A stretch of 64,000 nucleotides of DNA, taken from positions 118,405,906 through 118,469,905 of the forward strand of contig CM056376.1 of assembly GCA_029718625.1 (NCBI GenBank), read 5' to 3'. Origin of the DNA: Synaphobranchus kaupii (lineage: Eukaryota > Chordata > Actinopteri > Anguilliformes > Synaphobranchidae). This document shows, piece after piece, positions 1 to 13,660 of the stretch. The position numbers and the translations under genes were made by a program. The first letter of the stretch is position 1. Each line of letters begins with the position of its first letter. The notes beneath the pieces were generated by a model. That model did not search any database and had not been told where the DNA came from. It saw only the letters and a list, made by a program, of their open reading frames with translations.

Positions 1-1471
1 AATGCATAATGTTCAGGCAACATGGCTTGTTTGCCTTTGAAAATGGCTCCGCTTGGACCAAACGGATGCACCCAAACTCTGCAGTGGTGCTCAAAGCTGG
101 AAGAAATGCATGTCAGTGAACTGTTTGGCAGTTGCCTCTATCCCCGTTATCAGCTTGGAGGAGGAAACTGCCGCAACGTGGAGCTGTGAAACTGAAATCA
201 TTTACAAAAACAAAAAAAACTATTTATACCCCCACCCGCCATGCTTGAAGAGCTCCGATCACAATAGCTCCATCTTTTCCCAGGGTACACACTGGCTTGC
301 AGTCCACATGCTAGCCTAGGTTATGCTGTGCAGTTAGAGGGCTAAGACTGGAGCTACCCTGCCGACGGAAACACTCCCTCCCCATGGGTAATAACTTGTA
401 GTCTGGATTTCATTCTGGACTGTGGGATACATCACTGTCAGCAAGATATGCCTCAGTTAGATGTCGGCTCAGAGCATCCCTTGCTTGTTCTAATCAATCC
501 ACATGCAAACCAGTTTAGGGCACTGATGTCAGTCTTTATTGAATGCCCTATGGATATTGGTGACACTTCTCATTTGGGAAACAAATGGGCAGCGGGAAAG
601 TCAAGCGATGAATCCCCTTCTGCAGAAATTTAAAGCACCGGTGTCCCACCGGCTTCTTCCTCGGATAACAGAAGAGGGTTATCAAATGCTCACCGATATC
701 GGTTTCGCCACACAATCTGCCACAAGCCATTATCTAGATGAATATGCCCTGAAACCTAGCTCCAGGAGTAGAGCAGAATTCAGATGAACACACGTGGGGT
801 GTGTGCCAGTCTTTCCGTATCTCACCCAAAATAACCCGGCCTGGCACTGCCAACCCTCTCCTGCTACCTGTCGCCATGCCTCAGTGACTAATGGCTTTGC
901 CCGAGCTGCCCTCCCCCACCTGCAGCCCACTCCACAACACCCTACCTCACCTCCGCCTGACTAATTGCGTCCTGCTCGGCTCAAGGAGAGCTGTGCCAGG
1001 AAGAGATATAGCTCATCTGTTGGCTGGAGAGTTGCGGCGAGCTTCATCACCAAGACTGGGGTGGTGGCGGGGGGACCGGGGGACGCTGGTTACGGACCAT
1101 GGGACATTTTTGATTCCCCCAAATGGTCTCCTTGGAGAAGCAATGTCTTCAGCGCTTCCTCGCTACTCTGTGACATAACAACTTTGATGACAGTACTTCG
1201 GTCATTTGAGTTGACGGCTTTGCCGGTGTTTCAGAACACCTTTGATTTTGTATTATCGTGTTTGGATTGGATTAGTACACAGTGAAGCCATTGGCCTAAA
1301 TGTGTCTGTGTGCTGTCTGGTGCTCCCAAAAATGATGTCCAAGATTTTTTTTAAATGCTATTTACTCCAAGAAATGTCCTAACTGTGGTTCCAGTTGCCA
1401 GTTTAGGCCAAGGTGCCTGGTAAGTGGTAACAGTGACCAGTGAGAACACTTTGTGCTCTGTTTCATTCCAG
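1..1471 (+). other. intron upstream of the first exon in the window
   Basis: Partial intron ending in the AG at 1470-1471. I see no coding signal; the short open frames have no recognisable product. Sequence is unique-looking apart from short pyrimidine runs. Confidence 0.6.
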
Positions 1472-1570
1472 CAAATTCCTGACGTGTCTCCGACGGGACG
1501 CTGGACCACCCTGGTCCCTCTCCTTTTCATCTTGGTGGTGGCCGCAGTGAAGGAGGTCATTGAGGACCTG
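1472..1570 (+). CDS. atp8a1: atp8a1 exon: M1-M2 loop and M2 helix
   Basis: Thirty-three codons, phase 0 to 0, starting [11 protein letters not shown] and ending KEVIEDL. This is the near-invariant QIPDVSPTG loop after M1 followed by the hydrophobic M2 helix ([18 protein letters not shown]). M1-M2 of P4-ATPases lines the lipid entry side. Acceptor CAG at 1469-1471 and donor GTGAGG at 1571. No indel. Confidence 0.95.
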
Positions 1571-2851
1571 GTGAGGAAAGTCCGACTCCCTCTCAGACTC
1601 ATGCTTAGGCTCCATTTTAGACTGACAACACACACTCACAATTAAACTCACACTCACTCTTATAATCAGACTCGCGTCTCACACTCGTACGTACACCCGG
1701 ACTCACCCTTGCGCTCATACTTAAACCCACGCTCACTCGTACTGTCACTCAGGGCCGTACTAACACATGTCCATACTTAATAAATTAATGTTAAGATTAG
1801 TAACATTGCCTATAATAATGCAGCAACTTTTCACACCCATTCTACAAGGAAACACTCGTCATGACTGTAAGGTGAAAGTGCTTTTAGTGTAACAAGTGAA
1901 GACCTTTTAATTATTTCACCCTCTCCTTCTGAATCACACAGGGCTTTCATTGATATTTGAAATGCAGGCCATGTTTCGCACTGAATTAATTAATCAGGGG
2001 GGTGTTAATAGCGCCCTGAGAGACAGACTTGATGCCTTTTTTTTGGAGGTTTTGTCTCGCATCTCTGAAAGCCTCCTCAAACAGCCTCTAAATCCGGAGT
2101 GTGACATTGCCCTCATCCACAACTGCATTGTGAGGAGATATGTTTATCCCCTGATAAATGGTAATCTATACTATCTGGGGGGTGGATATAGCTGTCACTT
2201 TCTCTCCTTACTTCATTCAAATCTTAGGAGAGTGTCTTGTCTCCCTTTATGGTGGTGTCAGTTAGCGGTTTAGATGTGTCCAAAATGTTTTTTTTTCTTC
2301 TCCATTTTGGAGTCACATACTGTTATATGTTCTGGCATCATTGATAAGCCACTGACATCCATATGAAGATTACACCAGATAAAGCATAAAGCTCTTCCAA
2401 TATACTTTCCTTTGAGCATTAGGTGGTCATTTTTTCAGTACTCCAAGACTTATACCATGCTTCAAGAGGGCTTGCTATTGACAACTGGTAATCTGTAGGC
2501 ACTCATGCAGTGGTAGCCTGTGGAACCTTGGAGGATTTAAACCCGTAGATGATAGTTGGCTAATAAAATAGCCTCTACTCAAACTGGCGGATATGTCTAA
2601 CCGATAGTACTCAGTCCACAGACAAGGTAAGCACTTTCTTTGGCTCAACCGCTTGTCTAGTTGCAAGCAGAAGGTCTCTTGTGACAGACTTGTGCTGACA
2701 TTAATGTGAGACAGGGAGACTGACATTAATGCTGTTACTGTGAAATCAGAATTCCCTTTCTTCACAATGCTGTGGTGGCTATCCGATGATATTTATTTCA
2801 GGGAAACCGTGGAAAAGCCAGCCCTGCAATTTTGGGGCCGTTCTGTGAATA

Positions 2852-2893
<42 letters not shown>

Positions 2894-3503
2894 GGGGGTG
2901 GGGGGTGGGGGGTGAAAGGGACATGTGGACGATGGTGGCGAAGGTCAGCCAGGCTCCTTGTGTCCACGTTACTTGCCACTGCCTATGAGTGCCCACGGAG
3001 GACTGTGGAAACATTCTCCTCCCACTTGGCCAAATTCACTGCATTCATCCCCAACAGAACAGATAACAAAAAATGTCTGTTTCAGGGAGGGTGTTTTAAA
3101 AGACATTTTCTATCATTAGTCTATAAGAGGTAGGTTCGTAGGATGTTTGTAGAGGGTTTCAGTATCTGAAGCCCAATGGCAGATTATTATGCCCCACGAT
3201 CAATGTGGGTTATCCAGAGATTAATAAAATGGATCGATAGCTGATCTTTCATTAAGTGTTCTCCTATAGTACTTTTGTTGTACAACCAAACTTCGTTTGT
3301 CAGGTATTGATCTGTGATCGATACCTATCAATCTGTGTTTTTATTCTGAAGTAGACAGCACAGATGGAACGCACACGCATACTTCACCAATTCAATGTGC
3401 TTTCAGGTCTCCATAATGGCTTCTTGTGTCATGTTTACCTTTAGGGAAGGTATTTGTAACTGGCTTATGCTGCCATGTCATTATTTCAATTTTTGTCTTT
3501 CAG
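1571..3503 (+). other. intron
   Basis: Holds a degenerate (ACTCACAC)-like stretch at about 1630-1760 and a (TG)19 microsatellite at 2854-2892 followed by a G-rich patch. The 107-codon open frame at 1950-2273 has no recognisable family and is not called. Confidence 0.6.
2854..2892. repeat. (TG)n microsatellite
   Basis: About 19 TG units followed directly by a G-rich patch. Produces only spurious poly-Cys-Val and poly-His-Thr frames. Confidence 0.95.
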
Positions 3504-3549
3504 AAGCGCCACAAGGCCGACAGTGTCGTGAACAAGAAGAAAGCGCATG
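3504..3549 (+). CDS. atp8a1: atp8a1 exon: start of actuator domain linker
   Basis: Forty-six nt, phase 0 to 1, translating KRHKADSVVNKKKAH plus a split Val. This is the cytosolic segment after M2 (KRHKADNAVNKK in the mammalian protein) leading into the actuator domain. Acceptor CAG at 3501-3503, donor GTAATG at 3550. Confidence 0.93.
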
Positions 3550-4037
3550 GTAATGAGTGTGTGCTTTAGACAAAACTACAAACAAGTAATTATGTTACTT
3601 GTAATGATGGCACTACTAGTACTACTACTACTACTACTCAACTCATATTATATTATTAATAGTAGTTATAGTAGTGGTTGTAGTAAGATGATGAGGATGA
3701 TTATTATAATATTACCTTGGAAAATTATGATTTAAAAAAACATTTTTATAAAATATTATTTTCATTATCTGTTATAGTAATCTCAAATCTTGGATTGCTG
3801 TTAAATAAGTTTAACTTCATAAAGCATATTTAATACTTTCATTAGAAATGTTTTACCACTTTATGTGGCAATATATTAAAATGGTAGATGGCTGATTATG
3901 GCTGACATGGAGTGACTGTTTGTTTTATTTTATGTAACATGCTGTTACTAGACGGCTATGTCAAATAGCTTCAGGTGGCATTGTGAAGAATAACCACTGA
4001 TTTTGTTTCTTTCTCTCCATACTTGTGCTCTTTGAAG

Positions 4038-4078
4038 TGCTGAGAAACGGAGCATGGAGGGCTGTCCACTGGGAGAAG
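4038..4078 (+). CDS. atp8a1: atp8a1 exon: actuator domain beta strand (VLRNGAW)
   Basis: Forty-one nt, phase 1 to 0. The split codon GTG gives VLRNGAWRAVHWEK, matching VLRNGAWEIVHWEK of ATP8A1. Acceptor AAG at 4035-4037, donor GTATTC at 4079. The exon is followed by two alternative versions of the next segment. Confidence 0.94.
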
Positions 4079-5060
4079 GTATTCCACACAGACCTATCAC
4101 TTATGGGTAGATGAGCAGATAGGATATTCAAGATCATAGCTGTAATATATGCCCTTTTCTCATCCTGAGCCCTTTTCGACCCCTGAGGTAACCACAAACA
4201 TTATTAATAGAAACCACCGTAAGGACAGGGCTAATGTTAGAGAACAGATGCAGAATGCTTTTTTTTTTTTTTTCCTCTTTACCACAATGCTTTTCACCTC
4301 CCGTCTATGCATATTAAGGGGAGAAGGAACTCCAGGAGCGAGCTGTTCCTGTCTGTAATTATCTTTTTCATAATTCGTCCTTGGGAACACAAACAGCAGT
4401 GCGGGAGTGTGGTGCGCAGTTTTAATTTGAGATTTTACTATAACAACGCTATAATAGCATTGTTCAAATGCACAAGGAAGGAATTGGCAGCTAATATTAT
4501 TCTGCTACTGTGCATATATATTTCTGTGCAGCTGGGGAGATGTGTAACATCACTGTCCTGGTTGGTCCCTTGCATACCTAATGTGCTCTGGTGCATTATA
4601 TGGCTCAGGATTTATACCCTTGTTCAACTCCTGTAAAAACTGCCCAAGACTCGGTTTGAATGCCTGGAGTCTGGAGCCTTCAGCACAGTACCAGAATGTT
4701 TTGTTCCTTATGATATGACGTCGTAGATATGTTCATGGACTTCTCCAGAATAAGGCTTGTAATTGGTAGTCAGTGGATGTACAAAAAGTATCACCCGATG
4801 CACTGGTATTCATTGGGGGTTTGGATTAGGCACATACAAATATGATTCTTGTAACAAAAAGTTACGTTTAGCCCTTAAATCATATATGATATATAATAAT
4901 TACTGCATTTAGCCTGGTTTCATTAATGTGAAAGTGGTGATATAATGTTTCTAATCTAAACCTTGTTGGACCCCCATGTCACCTTCCAGTGGAAGTGAGG
5001 ACAGAAAAAAAACTGCTGACATTATCTCCGGCAGGAACATAACCCGTCTGTTTCTTGCAG
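4079..5060 (+). other. intron
   Basis: Intron of 982 bp upstream of the first alternative actuator exon. Contains a T-run near 4260 and otherwise unremarkable AT-rich sequence. No gene seen. Confidence 0.7.
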
Positions 5061-5133
5061 GTAGAAGTGGGGGATATAATTACAGTAAATGGCGGGGAGT
5101 ACATACCTGCAGACACAATCATCTATCATCCAG
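5061..5133 (+). CDS. atp8a1: atp8a1 alternative exon A (VEVGDIITVNGGEYIPAD); 1-bp deletion
   Basis: First of two homologous exons for the same actuator-domain segment. It translates VEVGDIITVNGGEYIPADTII, matching the known ATP8A1 isoform form VNVGDIVIIKGKEYIPADT. Phase 0 entry is clear (CAG acceptor at 5058-5060). Downstream phase requires 74 nt ending in a split Ser, but only 73 nt are present: after ATCATC, one base is missing near 5123-5126, so the last residues read YHP instead of the expected Leu-Ser-Ser type. Donor GTAGCG at 5134. I infer a sequencing or real 1-bp deletion, not a different exon end. Confidence 0.88.
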
Positions 5134-6358
<1,225 letters not shown>

Positions 6359-6433
6359 GTGGCCATTGGAGAGATAGTCAGAGCCTGCAACGGAGACCAC
6401 CTCCCAGCTGACCTCGGTCATTCTGTCCTCCAG
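6359..6433 (+). CDS. atp8a1: atp8a1 alternative exon B (VAIGEIVRACNGDHLPAD); 1-bp insertion
   Basis: Second version of the segment, matching the other ATP8A1 isoform (VAVGEIVKVTNGEHLPADL). It enters in phase 0. Its length is 75 nt where 74 are expected; removing one G of the pair at 6416-6417 would restore the family-like hydrophobic-Ser-Ser end and the phase-2 exit that the next exon needs. Donor GTCAGG at 6434. Using exons A and B together would add 148 nt and break the frame, so they should be mutually exclusive. Confidence 0.88.
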
Positions 6434-8761
6434 GTCAGGACCGTGTCAGGCGTGGCAAAGGGGCAGGGTGGGTGTGCTGATGAAATAACAATGGGTCCAC
6501 TGCTTAGAGGAATGGGGCAGCAGGAAGTCACTCAAAACAATTCAAATAATTTCCCCTCTACTTTTTTTTTATCGCGCATACTTAATCCAGCCTATGTATT
6601 GTCGGAAATACTCAATTTTCCCATCCATCTTACAGTAGGCATTGGAGAGATGCTCGTGTTCTGAAAAATTAACACATGCATGAGGAGAATAGAAAACACA
6701 GGCAAAGCACTTTAGTAGAAGTAGAACTTTGTTTTTATTTTTTTGACAATACATTTATAATTCAGCTGAAGCAAGAAACCAGTGGTGATGCAAATTGCAT
6801 TTATATATATAGGCCTATATATGAGCTCCAGCTGTTTAATTACTGATTTAATTAAGGTATGCTTGAGGGTTTAACAGCCTGTGCCCTCACCAGGTCTTTG
6901 ACCAAGCAATGTTTCACTTACAAGTTCAGTCCAATCCTGAACCTCTTGCACTGTTCCTCTGCCCCATCACTCGGCATGAACTGCAGCCTCATCCTCTGTT
7001 TTATCCCTTTTTAGGCTAATTTAAAACCAGCCAGATCCTCCCATTAAAAATAAAACAAGCAAAGCTGACTGTGTCATTGGGCCCTCTGAAAATAGCATCC
7101 TAAAAGATTAATGGGGCACCTTGCAGTGCGGAATTGTTGTGTAATCCTGTTGGGGGAGGCTGGGGGTCATTAAAGTTTTATAACCTAAAATCCTCAACCA
7201 TGTGGTGAATTTATCGTACACACTAGTGTCTGCTTCCTCAAAAAGCAGCCTGCATCACCTTCTTCCTTATTTATCTTACTGTACCAACCCTGGATGTGTT
7301 TGTTCTGTTCTGGCAACTAAAGAAAAACTAAAGGATTTATTAGCCTAGCTTTTTGTCAAATCAAAATGGTGTCCTTTTGCCAAAGAGAGGTAACAGATCC
7401 ATTACTGAATTAAAAAATGACTAGATGTGGCTTTGGTGCTTTCAACCGTGCTGTGCTTTGTCCTTAAATCCGAGTAGTGGATTTACACAAAGTGTTGAAT
7501 GTTTTCTCTCTGCGTTTTGTAACTCATTCAGAGTTCACCTTAATTCAGTCTCTGATTTAAGGACGGAGCTTGTTACGGTTTGTTTGGTCAGCGGCTATAG
7601 TCCTATACGGCACAGAAGGGGCCCACTGTTTGAGCGCTAATGAATGTGCGTAGCTGCAGCCGGCTACCTGGCCGTAGACTGTGGCGTCTGTTGCATGACG
7701 GTACACTGGCATGAACGGCTCCTAACGCTATCGTGACAGACATAGTCTGCTTGCTCACTGAATCACAATTCTGCAAGATATCGAAAGCTTGAAAAAAAGG
7801 TATTTCTTAGTTTTGTCAGTGAGATTGCGAGGACTGGACTTACGCACTGATCAGTACATTATTTAAATCGGCGCTAGTCTTTTCTTGAAAATGTTTTCAA
7901 TCCATTTGGATAGCTAATGGCTTAATTCAGGTTGTACACGCCAGGACACCCCACTTAAGACTAATTCCTTAAGCAGTAGGCTACACCTTACTGCCGCTCT
8001 AACATAGAGATTAATTTGCATGAATATCAGTGAAATATGAAGGATGGAGGTCGCACTTTAATTCTTTCTTGCATTTTTTTTAGTCTACACCAAAAAATGC
8101 ATTTGCGGTGCCCAACTGGGTGGCTCGGCTCAAATTAAGTGCCTGGTTCAGACTCCCCATTCTCTGCATGAAGCTTATTTGCCTGTTTCACCTAACACCC
8201 TGCTACTTTCCTGCCTTTATGATGATGCTGCCTTTAAGGACAAACTAAAGATATTTCTGTATTTACAACTGAAGATGGCCTGATCAATCCAGTGCAGCCG
8301 TTTGATTGGCTGAAACCACTGACACAAATCTAGGTGGGGAAAGTTATTTTCCATTGAAGCACTTCTAAATATGACTGCTCAGAGCCAGCAAAACCTCAAC
8401 ATCAGAGTGCGATGAAGTGAGCACTATCTCTGTCTTTCGTTGTCCTTTCATGATGGCCGTTGCATCAAACATCTACTGAAGTAAATGGATTGAATAAGAT
8501 TACTAAGCACAGAAATATACTACTACATTGTGCTGTGTACTTTGAAGTGCTGTGAAGTTTCTCATTTATCTCATTTCATTCTGTAAGCATAAATAATAAA
8601 GTAAAATATAATAAGGAAAGGTTATGAACAACATGAGACAGAGTGGTCATGTGACTGGCAGATGTTTGATGATGCGTAGTTGCGCGTGCACGTACGTTTC
8701 TGTGTGTCGTGACCCGAGGCGTTTTTTGCAATCGCCCTCATTCATGTTTATTCCAAACCAG
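6434..8761 (+). other. intron
   Basis: Intron of 2,328 bp. AT-rich with no clear transposon ends or coding signal that I can recognise. Confidence 0.6.
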
Positions 8762-8831
8762 TGAGCCACAGGCCATGTGCTACATTGAGACTTCAAATCT
8801 GGATGGAGAGACCAACCTCAAAATCCGCCAG
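8762..8831 (+). CDS. atp8a1: atp8a1 exon: actuator catalytic loop (DGET)
   Basis: Seventy nt, phase 2 to 0, translating (S)[23 protein letters not shown]. It contains the DGET motif of the actuator domain, whose Glu activates the dephosphorylating water in P-type ATPases. The entry phase (one base completing a Ser codon) defines where the alternative exons A and B must end. Acceptor CAG at 8759-8761, donor GTGGGT at 8832. No indel. Confidence 0.97.
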
Positions 8832-9023
8832 GTGGGTGCTTTCCTTCAATTGTACATCAGTGTTTTGAAATAAATTTAATCTCATCAACCTGTAAGGAAA
8901 CTTGGACACACTGAGTGCGTGAAAACGTTTTTCCCTCTTCAGAGAAGAGTGCCAGGTGATATTTGAAGGGTCATGGCTGTTCTGAAGGTCCCCCTCACCT
9001 TTCTGCACCCGTGTCTCTCTCAG

Positions 9024-9149
9024 GGCCTGCAGGTGACCGCGGAGATGAGGGATGTCGACAGGCCTGTCGAGGCTAGTAGGACGTATGGATTGTGAGAACC
9101 CCAACCGCCACCTCTATGACTTTGTGGGGAACATCCGCCTGGGCCGCAG
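9024..9149 (+). CDS. atp8a1: atp8a1 exon: actuator domain C-terminal part; 1-bp insertion
   Basis: Begins in phase 0 with GLQVTAEMRDVD and ends NPNRHLYDFVGNIRLGR. The two halves lie in different frames: the first frame hits TGA at 9093-9095. An extra G in the pair at 9061-9062 explains it; ignoring that base gives the expected DVDSL...GRMDCENPN. With 125 nt rather than 126 the exon exits in phase 2, as the next exon requires. Acceptor CAG at 9021-9023, donor GTAAAA at 9150. Confidence 0.9.
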
Positions 9150-9756
9150 GTAAAACACCACACTAGCATTCCTCTGGTCTGGTCTCTTGTCGGTCCTCCA
9201 CCTTGCTCAAGTCTTCTACTGTACTCAGACCAGGGCGTAATTACTCAGTCTTAAAATTTAATTGGGAACCACAAAGTGAACTATAATTTTAAGCTTTGAG
9301 TAATGTCTTTTGTATTTAAGCCCTGGAGATTGTTCTGTACTTAGATGTTCATATCATTCTTAAATGTAATGGTGGTATATCGTACTTTATCCCTTGCCGT
9401 GGACATACTTTACTAAAGCTCTTAATTGTGTCAATAGTGAAGTCCAGTTTTTACATAGACTGTACTAAACACCTTTACTGAGGTCTTTCATGCATCGACT
9501 GCTTTAATTGATCAATTAAGTGGCGAGTAACAACAAAAAACCAGCAGACCCTGCGGTTCTCCAGGACCAGGGTTGGCCACCCCTGATATAGACCAAGTAT
9601 ATCAACCATACTTAATCCCTTTGTCTACTGATTTTTATTGAGGTATGTGATACTCAAAGACCCCTAATAAAGGTCTGCTATGCTAAACCCCACTAAGTGA
9701 AGTCTACCTTAATTCATTTGCATTTCCGTTGTCAATATGGGATCGTTATGTTCCAG
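9150..9756 (+). other. intron with MITE-end fragment
   Basis: Intron of 607 bp. Bases about 9536-9590 (ACCAGCAGACCCTGCGG then CCAGGACCAGGGTTGGCCA) match the end of a common palindromic fish MITE type also seen at 20821-21030 and 49397-49560. This is a fragment only. Confidence 0.5.
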
Positions 9757-9868
9757 TACGGTGCCTTTGGGCCCAGACCAGATTCTGCTGAGGGGAGCTC
9801 AGCTCCGGAACACACAGTGGATCCACGGTATTGTGGTCTACACTGGGCATGACACCAAGCTAATGCAG
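9757..9868 (+). CDS. atp8a1: atp8a1 exon: end of actuator domain toward M3
   Basis: One hundred twelve nt, phase 2 to 0: [20 protein letters not shown] then [17 protein letters not shown]. This is the highly conserved [11 protein letters not shown] and [11 protein letters not shown] segment linking the actuator domain to M3. No indel. Acceptor CAG at 9754-9756, donor GTATGA at 9869. Confidence 0.97.
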
Positions 9869-10227
9869 GTATGATACGCACTCTGCAGGCACTGTACCAT
9901 GTATGAGCCCCGAAACACAGCTTACACCCGGCACCACTCCACACATCCCGAATCATGTGCCTCTGGGCAATAGAATCAAGGGGATTGAAGACGATTTCAA
10001 CACCAGTAACATCCAAATAACTCATTGACTCCAATAGATGACTCTACTTTAGGCTGGGACAAAAGCAAAAACCATGTTTGTTAAAAAATATTTTAAGCAT
10101 TTGATTCAATGAATGCTTCTAGAGTGAAGTCTTTGGTGCTAAAGAATACATTTCATTGATGGCCCCTTCACTTTCATGCATTCTTCATCTTCCAACCCCC
10201 CTCCCCCTGCAAACGTGCCTTTCCCAG

Positions 10228-10392
10228 AATTCTACGAGACCACCCCTGAAGTTGTCAACGTGGAGCGAATTACCAACTTCCAGATTCTGGTGCTGTTCGG
10301 CTGCCTGCTAGCTATTTCCCTGGTGTGCTCCATTGGCCAGACCATCTGGAAAGTCCAACACGGCAATGATGCCTGGTACATGGACCTCAACT
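10228..10392 (+). CDS. atp8a1: atp8a1 exon: M3 helix; 1-bp deletion
   Basis: Starts NSTRPPLKLS in phase 0 and continues, in another frame, as VERITNFQILVLFGCLLAIS and LVCSIGQTIWK to the MDLN end. One A is missing in the run at 10257-10258 (expected Ser-Asn-Val), so 165 nt are present instead of 166. The hydrophobic stretch is M3. The exit is phase 1 (T completing a Tyr). Acceptor CAG at 10225-10227, donor GTAAGA at 10393. Confidence 0.92.
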
Positions 10393-13011
10393 GTAAGACC
10401 TACACCCTCTGCCCCCACTGCTGTCTGCTTGGTGTTTATCCGTTTGCTGTACCTCTTAATTTCTCTCGACGTTGCTGTCATTTTGTCTTGTCTTAATGTA
10501 TTTGCTTCTGGAAAATGTACCTTATTTGTGAATCGCAGCATCATAAATTCATAAATCATAAGTTCACAAATGGGAATAGTGATGCAGTAGATGGACAGTA
10601 AATTCCCCCATAGGCATGCTGATACCAGTGACAGTCCAGTGGTTTAAATGGTTCAGTATCTGTGCTCCTGTGCCTTCCAATGTTCTGTTGTAATGTTCTG
10701 TTGTATTTTTTTGTTTCTTTTGTGGTTGTATGTTATTTTTCCTTGAACAGCTCCAGGTAACAACCATTTAAAATCCTTGGCTGTCGGTGACTGAGCCCCT
10801 CTCTTTGCTAACCCCCCTAACCACAGCTCTTGAGTTGCTTTGCGTAACCTCGGCTAGTTAGATGGTCACCCCGCATCCTAAGAGCAGGTGCTAAGGGTCA
10901 CTTGCCCTTTGATTGGACCACCACTTTTCATCACTCCTCTCTTCCCACTCTCCGTTGTTTATGGGCATGTTAATCTATTTACACACTTTGTCTTCCCATT
11001 AAGTGAATCTTGCTGCTTAATCCTCTTGGCAATCCTCAGAGGCAAGGTTGGGGTTTTATTCTTCTAGAAAGGAAAGCTGCAGATCTAACATAATGAGAAA
11101 TAAATCCACTAAATATTTATGCTTTCTTTAAAAAAAGAAAATAAATTACTAAGAAAATGGATTAATAAAAAGATCTAAGACAACCGTGGACACAGGAGTT
11201 AAAATGTCAATGACCCTCTGCAATGATTAAAAGTCTGGTCGATGCAAACCAGTAGTCTGCAATCGCCCCATATCTTTTTATTTCCAGCAGAATAGATTGC
11301 GAACAGAGAGCTGAACCGAGAATATCTTCTTGAGAATATTTTTGTAGGGTATTTAGCACATCAATAAAAGCTTTACTCACTCTATAGAGTGGGTCTGGTG
11401 ACTTGTTTTATGTCCTGCTGTCCACCAGTCTTCAGAAGCAGCAAACTTCTTTGATGGTCCTGGTTTGAGGCCAAAGTGGCTGGGTTGGTTGTGGCATCCA
11501 CAAGGTGAATTTACAGTAGTGTCATAAAGCAAGCCTCCATTTTGAGTTAAATGCTATAAATCAAAGCAGAGCTTTAATTGATCAACAAGTACAGCCCCTT
11601 TGGAAAAACTGTAACCAATTTATTCAATATTAACAGTGTTCATTGTAAGAAATTGAATGTGTTTTATTGACTGAATAATTTAGAATTTATCTGTGGAATA
11701 ACACTTGAAAAGTAAAGTATTATGCGCATAGCATACATATCTGTGACTTGCATGAGTGAATTGCTCCTTTTGTGACTTAGAATTAATATTATCCTCTTTG
11801 TAGACACATACAAAGTGTATAGTTGTACATGCACTGTACACAGAAAATAAAATGCACCTCTAGAGGGAATGTAATGCAATGCAAAATTAATCAGAGAATA
11901 AGAAAGTTCATTGTGACCAGACAGAGGGATACATGGGATTTATAATGAAAAGTTGACGGAAATATAACTTGCTTTTTTATTATTTCTTTCTGTGCCTTGT
12001 CCAAACTCTGAATCCAGTCCAACATTTTCTAGTCAGGCCCCACACTGTCATAACTACAGGCCAATACTACTGCTGTCTGTTGGTTAAAACATAAAGGAAA
12101 TCCCTGGCACCATATGAACAGTGCCATTGCTAATGATCTTACTTCCCCACTGCTATCCGGCCTGGCCCTGCTTCTGCTTTCCCTGTCACTCAGATAGCAT
12201 AGGGTCCATCTGCCCATCCTTTCCCACTGTCCAGACGGTCTGAGGCAGTTGTTATTGGTGTAGAGCTTGGGTCTTAAGCGTCCCACTGGGAAAGACTGCT
12301 TTGAGGTTTCTGGCTGGGGACCTTCAAGCTTCAGAAGGCCGAACATGTTGCTTGGACGTCCTCTGCACATGTTATTTCTGCTGGCTGTGCGATTGTTTGT
12401 AACTTTTCGGAAATTTCCTGCAGGATCTAGCAGAAGGCTGCTGTTACTGTTTCAACAGTGCTTTGTGAGGACCTGGGAGCTTTCTCCCAGTCCACCAGAT
12501 GGGACTATACAGTAGGAGCAGTGATCGGAATGTAAATCTGGTACGAAAGGGGACAGGGCAGATGTTGCATGAGCTGTGAGACATGCAGAATTGTATAGTG
12601 TTGTCTTACAGTTTACCTGTACTACCATAATGCAAGGATATGTTTCAATAACCTTGAATTATTATTGACGCAATTATAGCTTCACTCTCACCAATGAAAT
12701 GATGAAGGAAACCATTGCAATGTCAAACAGCAATCTACCTCTGACCTCACCCCGATTCGTTATGTGGGATAACAAAAAACTGTGATTGGGTGGGAAAACA
12801 TACAGTACAGAGGAGAGGTTGAGGGAGATGGGAGAGTTGAGCCAGTGCTTGTCACCAATGGGACGTTCTAAAACAGAGGGTGTTGCTTGTTAGCTGGACC
12901 AGCTTCAGTCTCGCTTTACAGGAGGCCCCCTGTGTCACTCTCACTCACTCATCTTTCTAACCCTAACCCTACCCTCCCCCCCTTTCTCACCATCCCGCCA
13001 CCAATTTTCAG
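10393..13011 (+). other. intron
   Basis: Intron of 2,619 bp. I see no complete mobile element or gene. The region just upstream of the acceptor (12920-13010) is pyrimidine-rich. Confidence 0.6.
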
Positions 13012-13139
13012 ATGGCGGCGCCGCCAACTTTGGCCTCAACTTCCTGACCTTCATCATCCTCTTCAACAACCTGATTCCTATCAGCCTGCTGGTCACCTTG
13101 GAGGTCATCAAGTTCGTCCAGGCCTTCTTCATCAACTGG
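13012..13139 (+). CDS. atp8a1: atp8a1 exon: M4 helix with PISLL
   Basis: One hundred twenty-eight nt, phase 1 to 0: (Y)[19 protein letters not shown] then [20 protein letters not shown] and INW. Contains PISLL of M4, the P4-ATPase replacement for the PEGL ion-binding motif; the Ile is part of the lipid path. Acceptor CAG at 13009-13011, donor GTGAGC at 13140. No indel. Confidence 0.97.
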
Positions 13140-13205
13140 GTGAGCAAACAGGAGGCTTGTCTCCACATGGTCTCTTTCCTCTCTGTTATGTCTATGTACA
13201 TATAG

Positions 13206-13350
13206 CCCACATTACATTACAGGCATTTTGCAGATACTCTTATCTAGAGCAACTTGCACAACTTACACACTTTTACATAGTATCCATTCATACATTGAAT
13301 ATATATTCTGGATATATTCTGAGACAATTCAGGTTAAGTACCTTGCTGAA
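13206..13350. repeat. dispersed teleost repeat fragment (GCAGATACTCTTATC type)
   Basis: Carries the ACATTACATTACAGGCA start, the GCAGAYRCTYTTATC core and the GGTTAAGTACCTTGC end seen in a very common fish repeat. Related pieces lie at 17185-17256 and 26216-26330. I do not assign a family name. Confidence 0.6.
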
Positions 13351-13362
13351 GGATACAACACA

Positions 13363-13511
<149 letters not shown>

Positions 13512-13582
13512 AAGGCAGAGGTAAGGCATAACACTATTCCGTGTTACATTACCATGTCTTCCATGTGTCTTCATGGGCATAG

Positions 13583-13660
13583 GACACGGACATGCACTAC
13601 GATGTCACCAACACACCTGCAATGGCTCGGACCTCCAACCTCAATGAAGAGCTGGGACAG
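13583..13660 (+). CDS. atp8a1: atp8a1 exon: post-M4 stalk (NLNEELGQ)
   Basis: Twenty-six codons, phase 0 to 0: [20 protein letters not shown] and NEELGQ. The [12 protein letters not shown] segment precedes the phosphorylation site in all class 1 P4-ATPases. Acceptor TAG at 13580-13582, donor GTACTG at 13661. No indel. Confidence 0.97.

Noticed and set aside
1950..2273. 107-codon open frame on + strand
   Set aside because: It has a protein-like look but no family I recognise, no splice context matching atp8a1 and no mobile-element ends. It may be chance or an old transposon piece.
10176..10496. Single 106-codon frame starting at 10176 as a separate gene
   Set aside because: It is the M3 exon read through its 1-bp deletion and into the introns.
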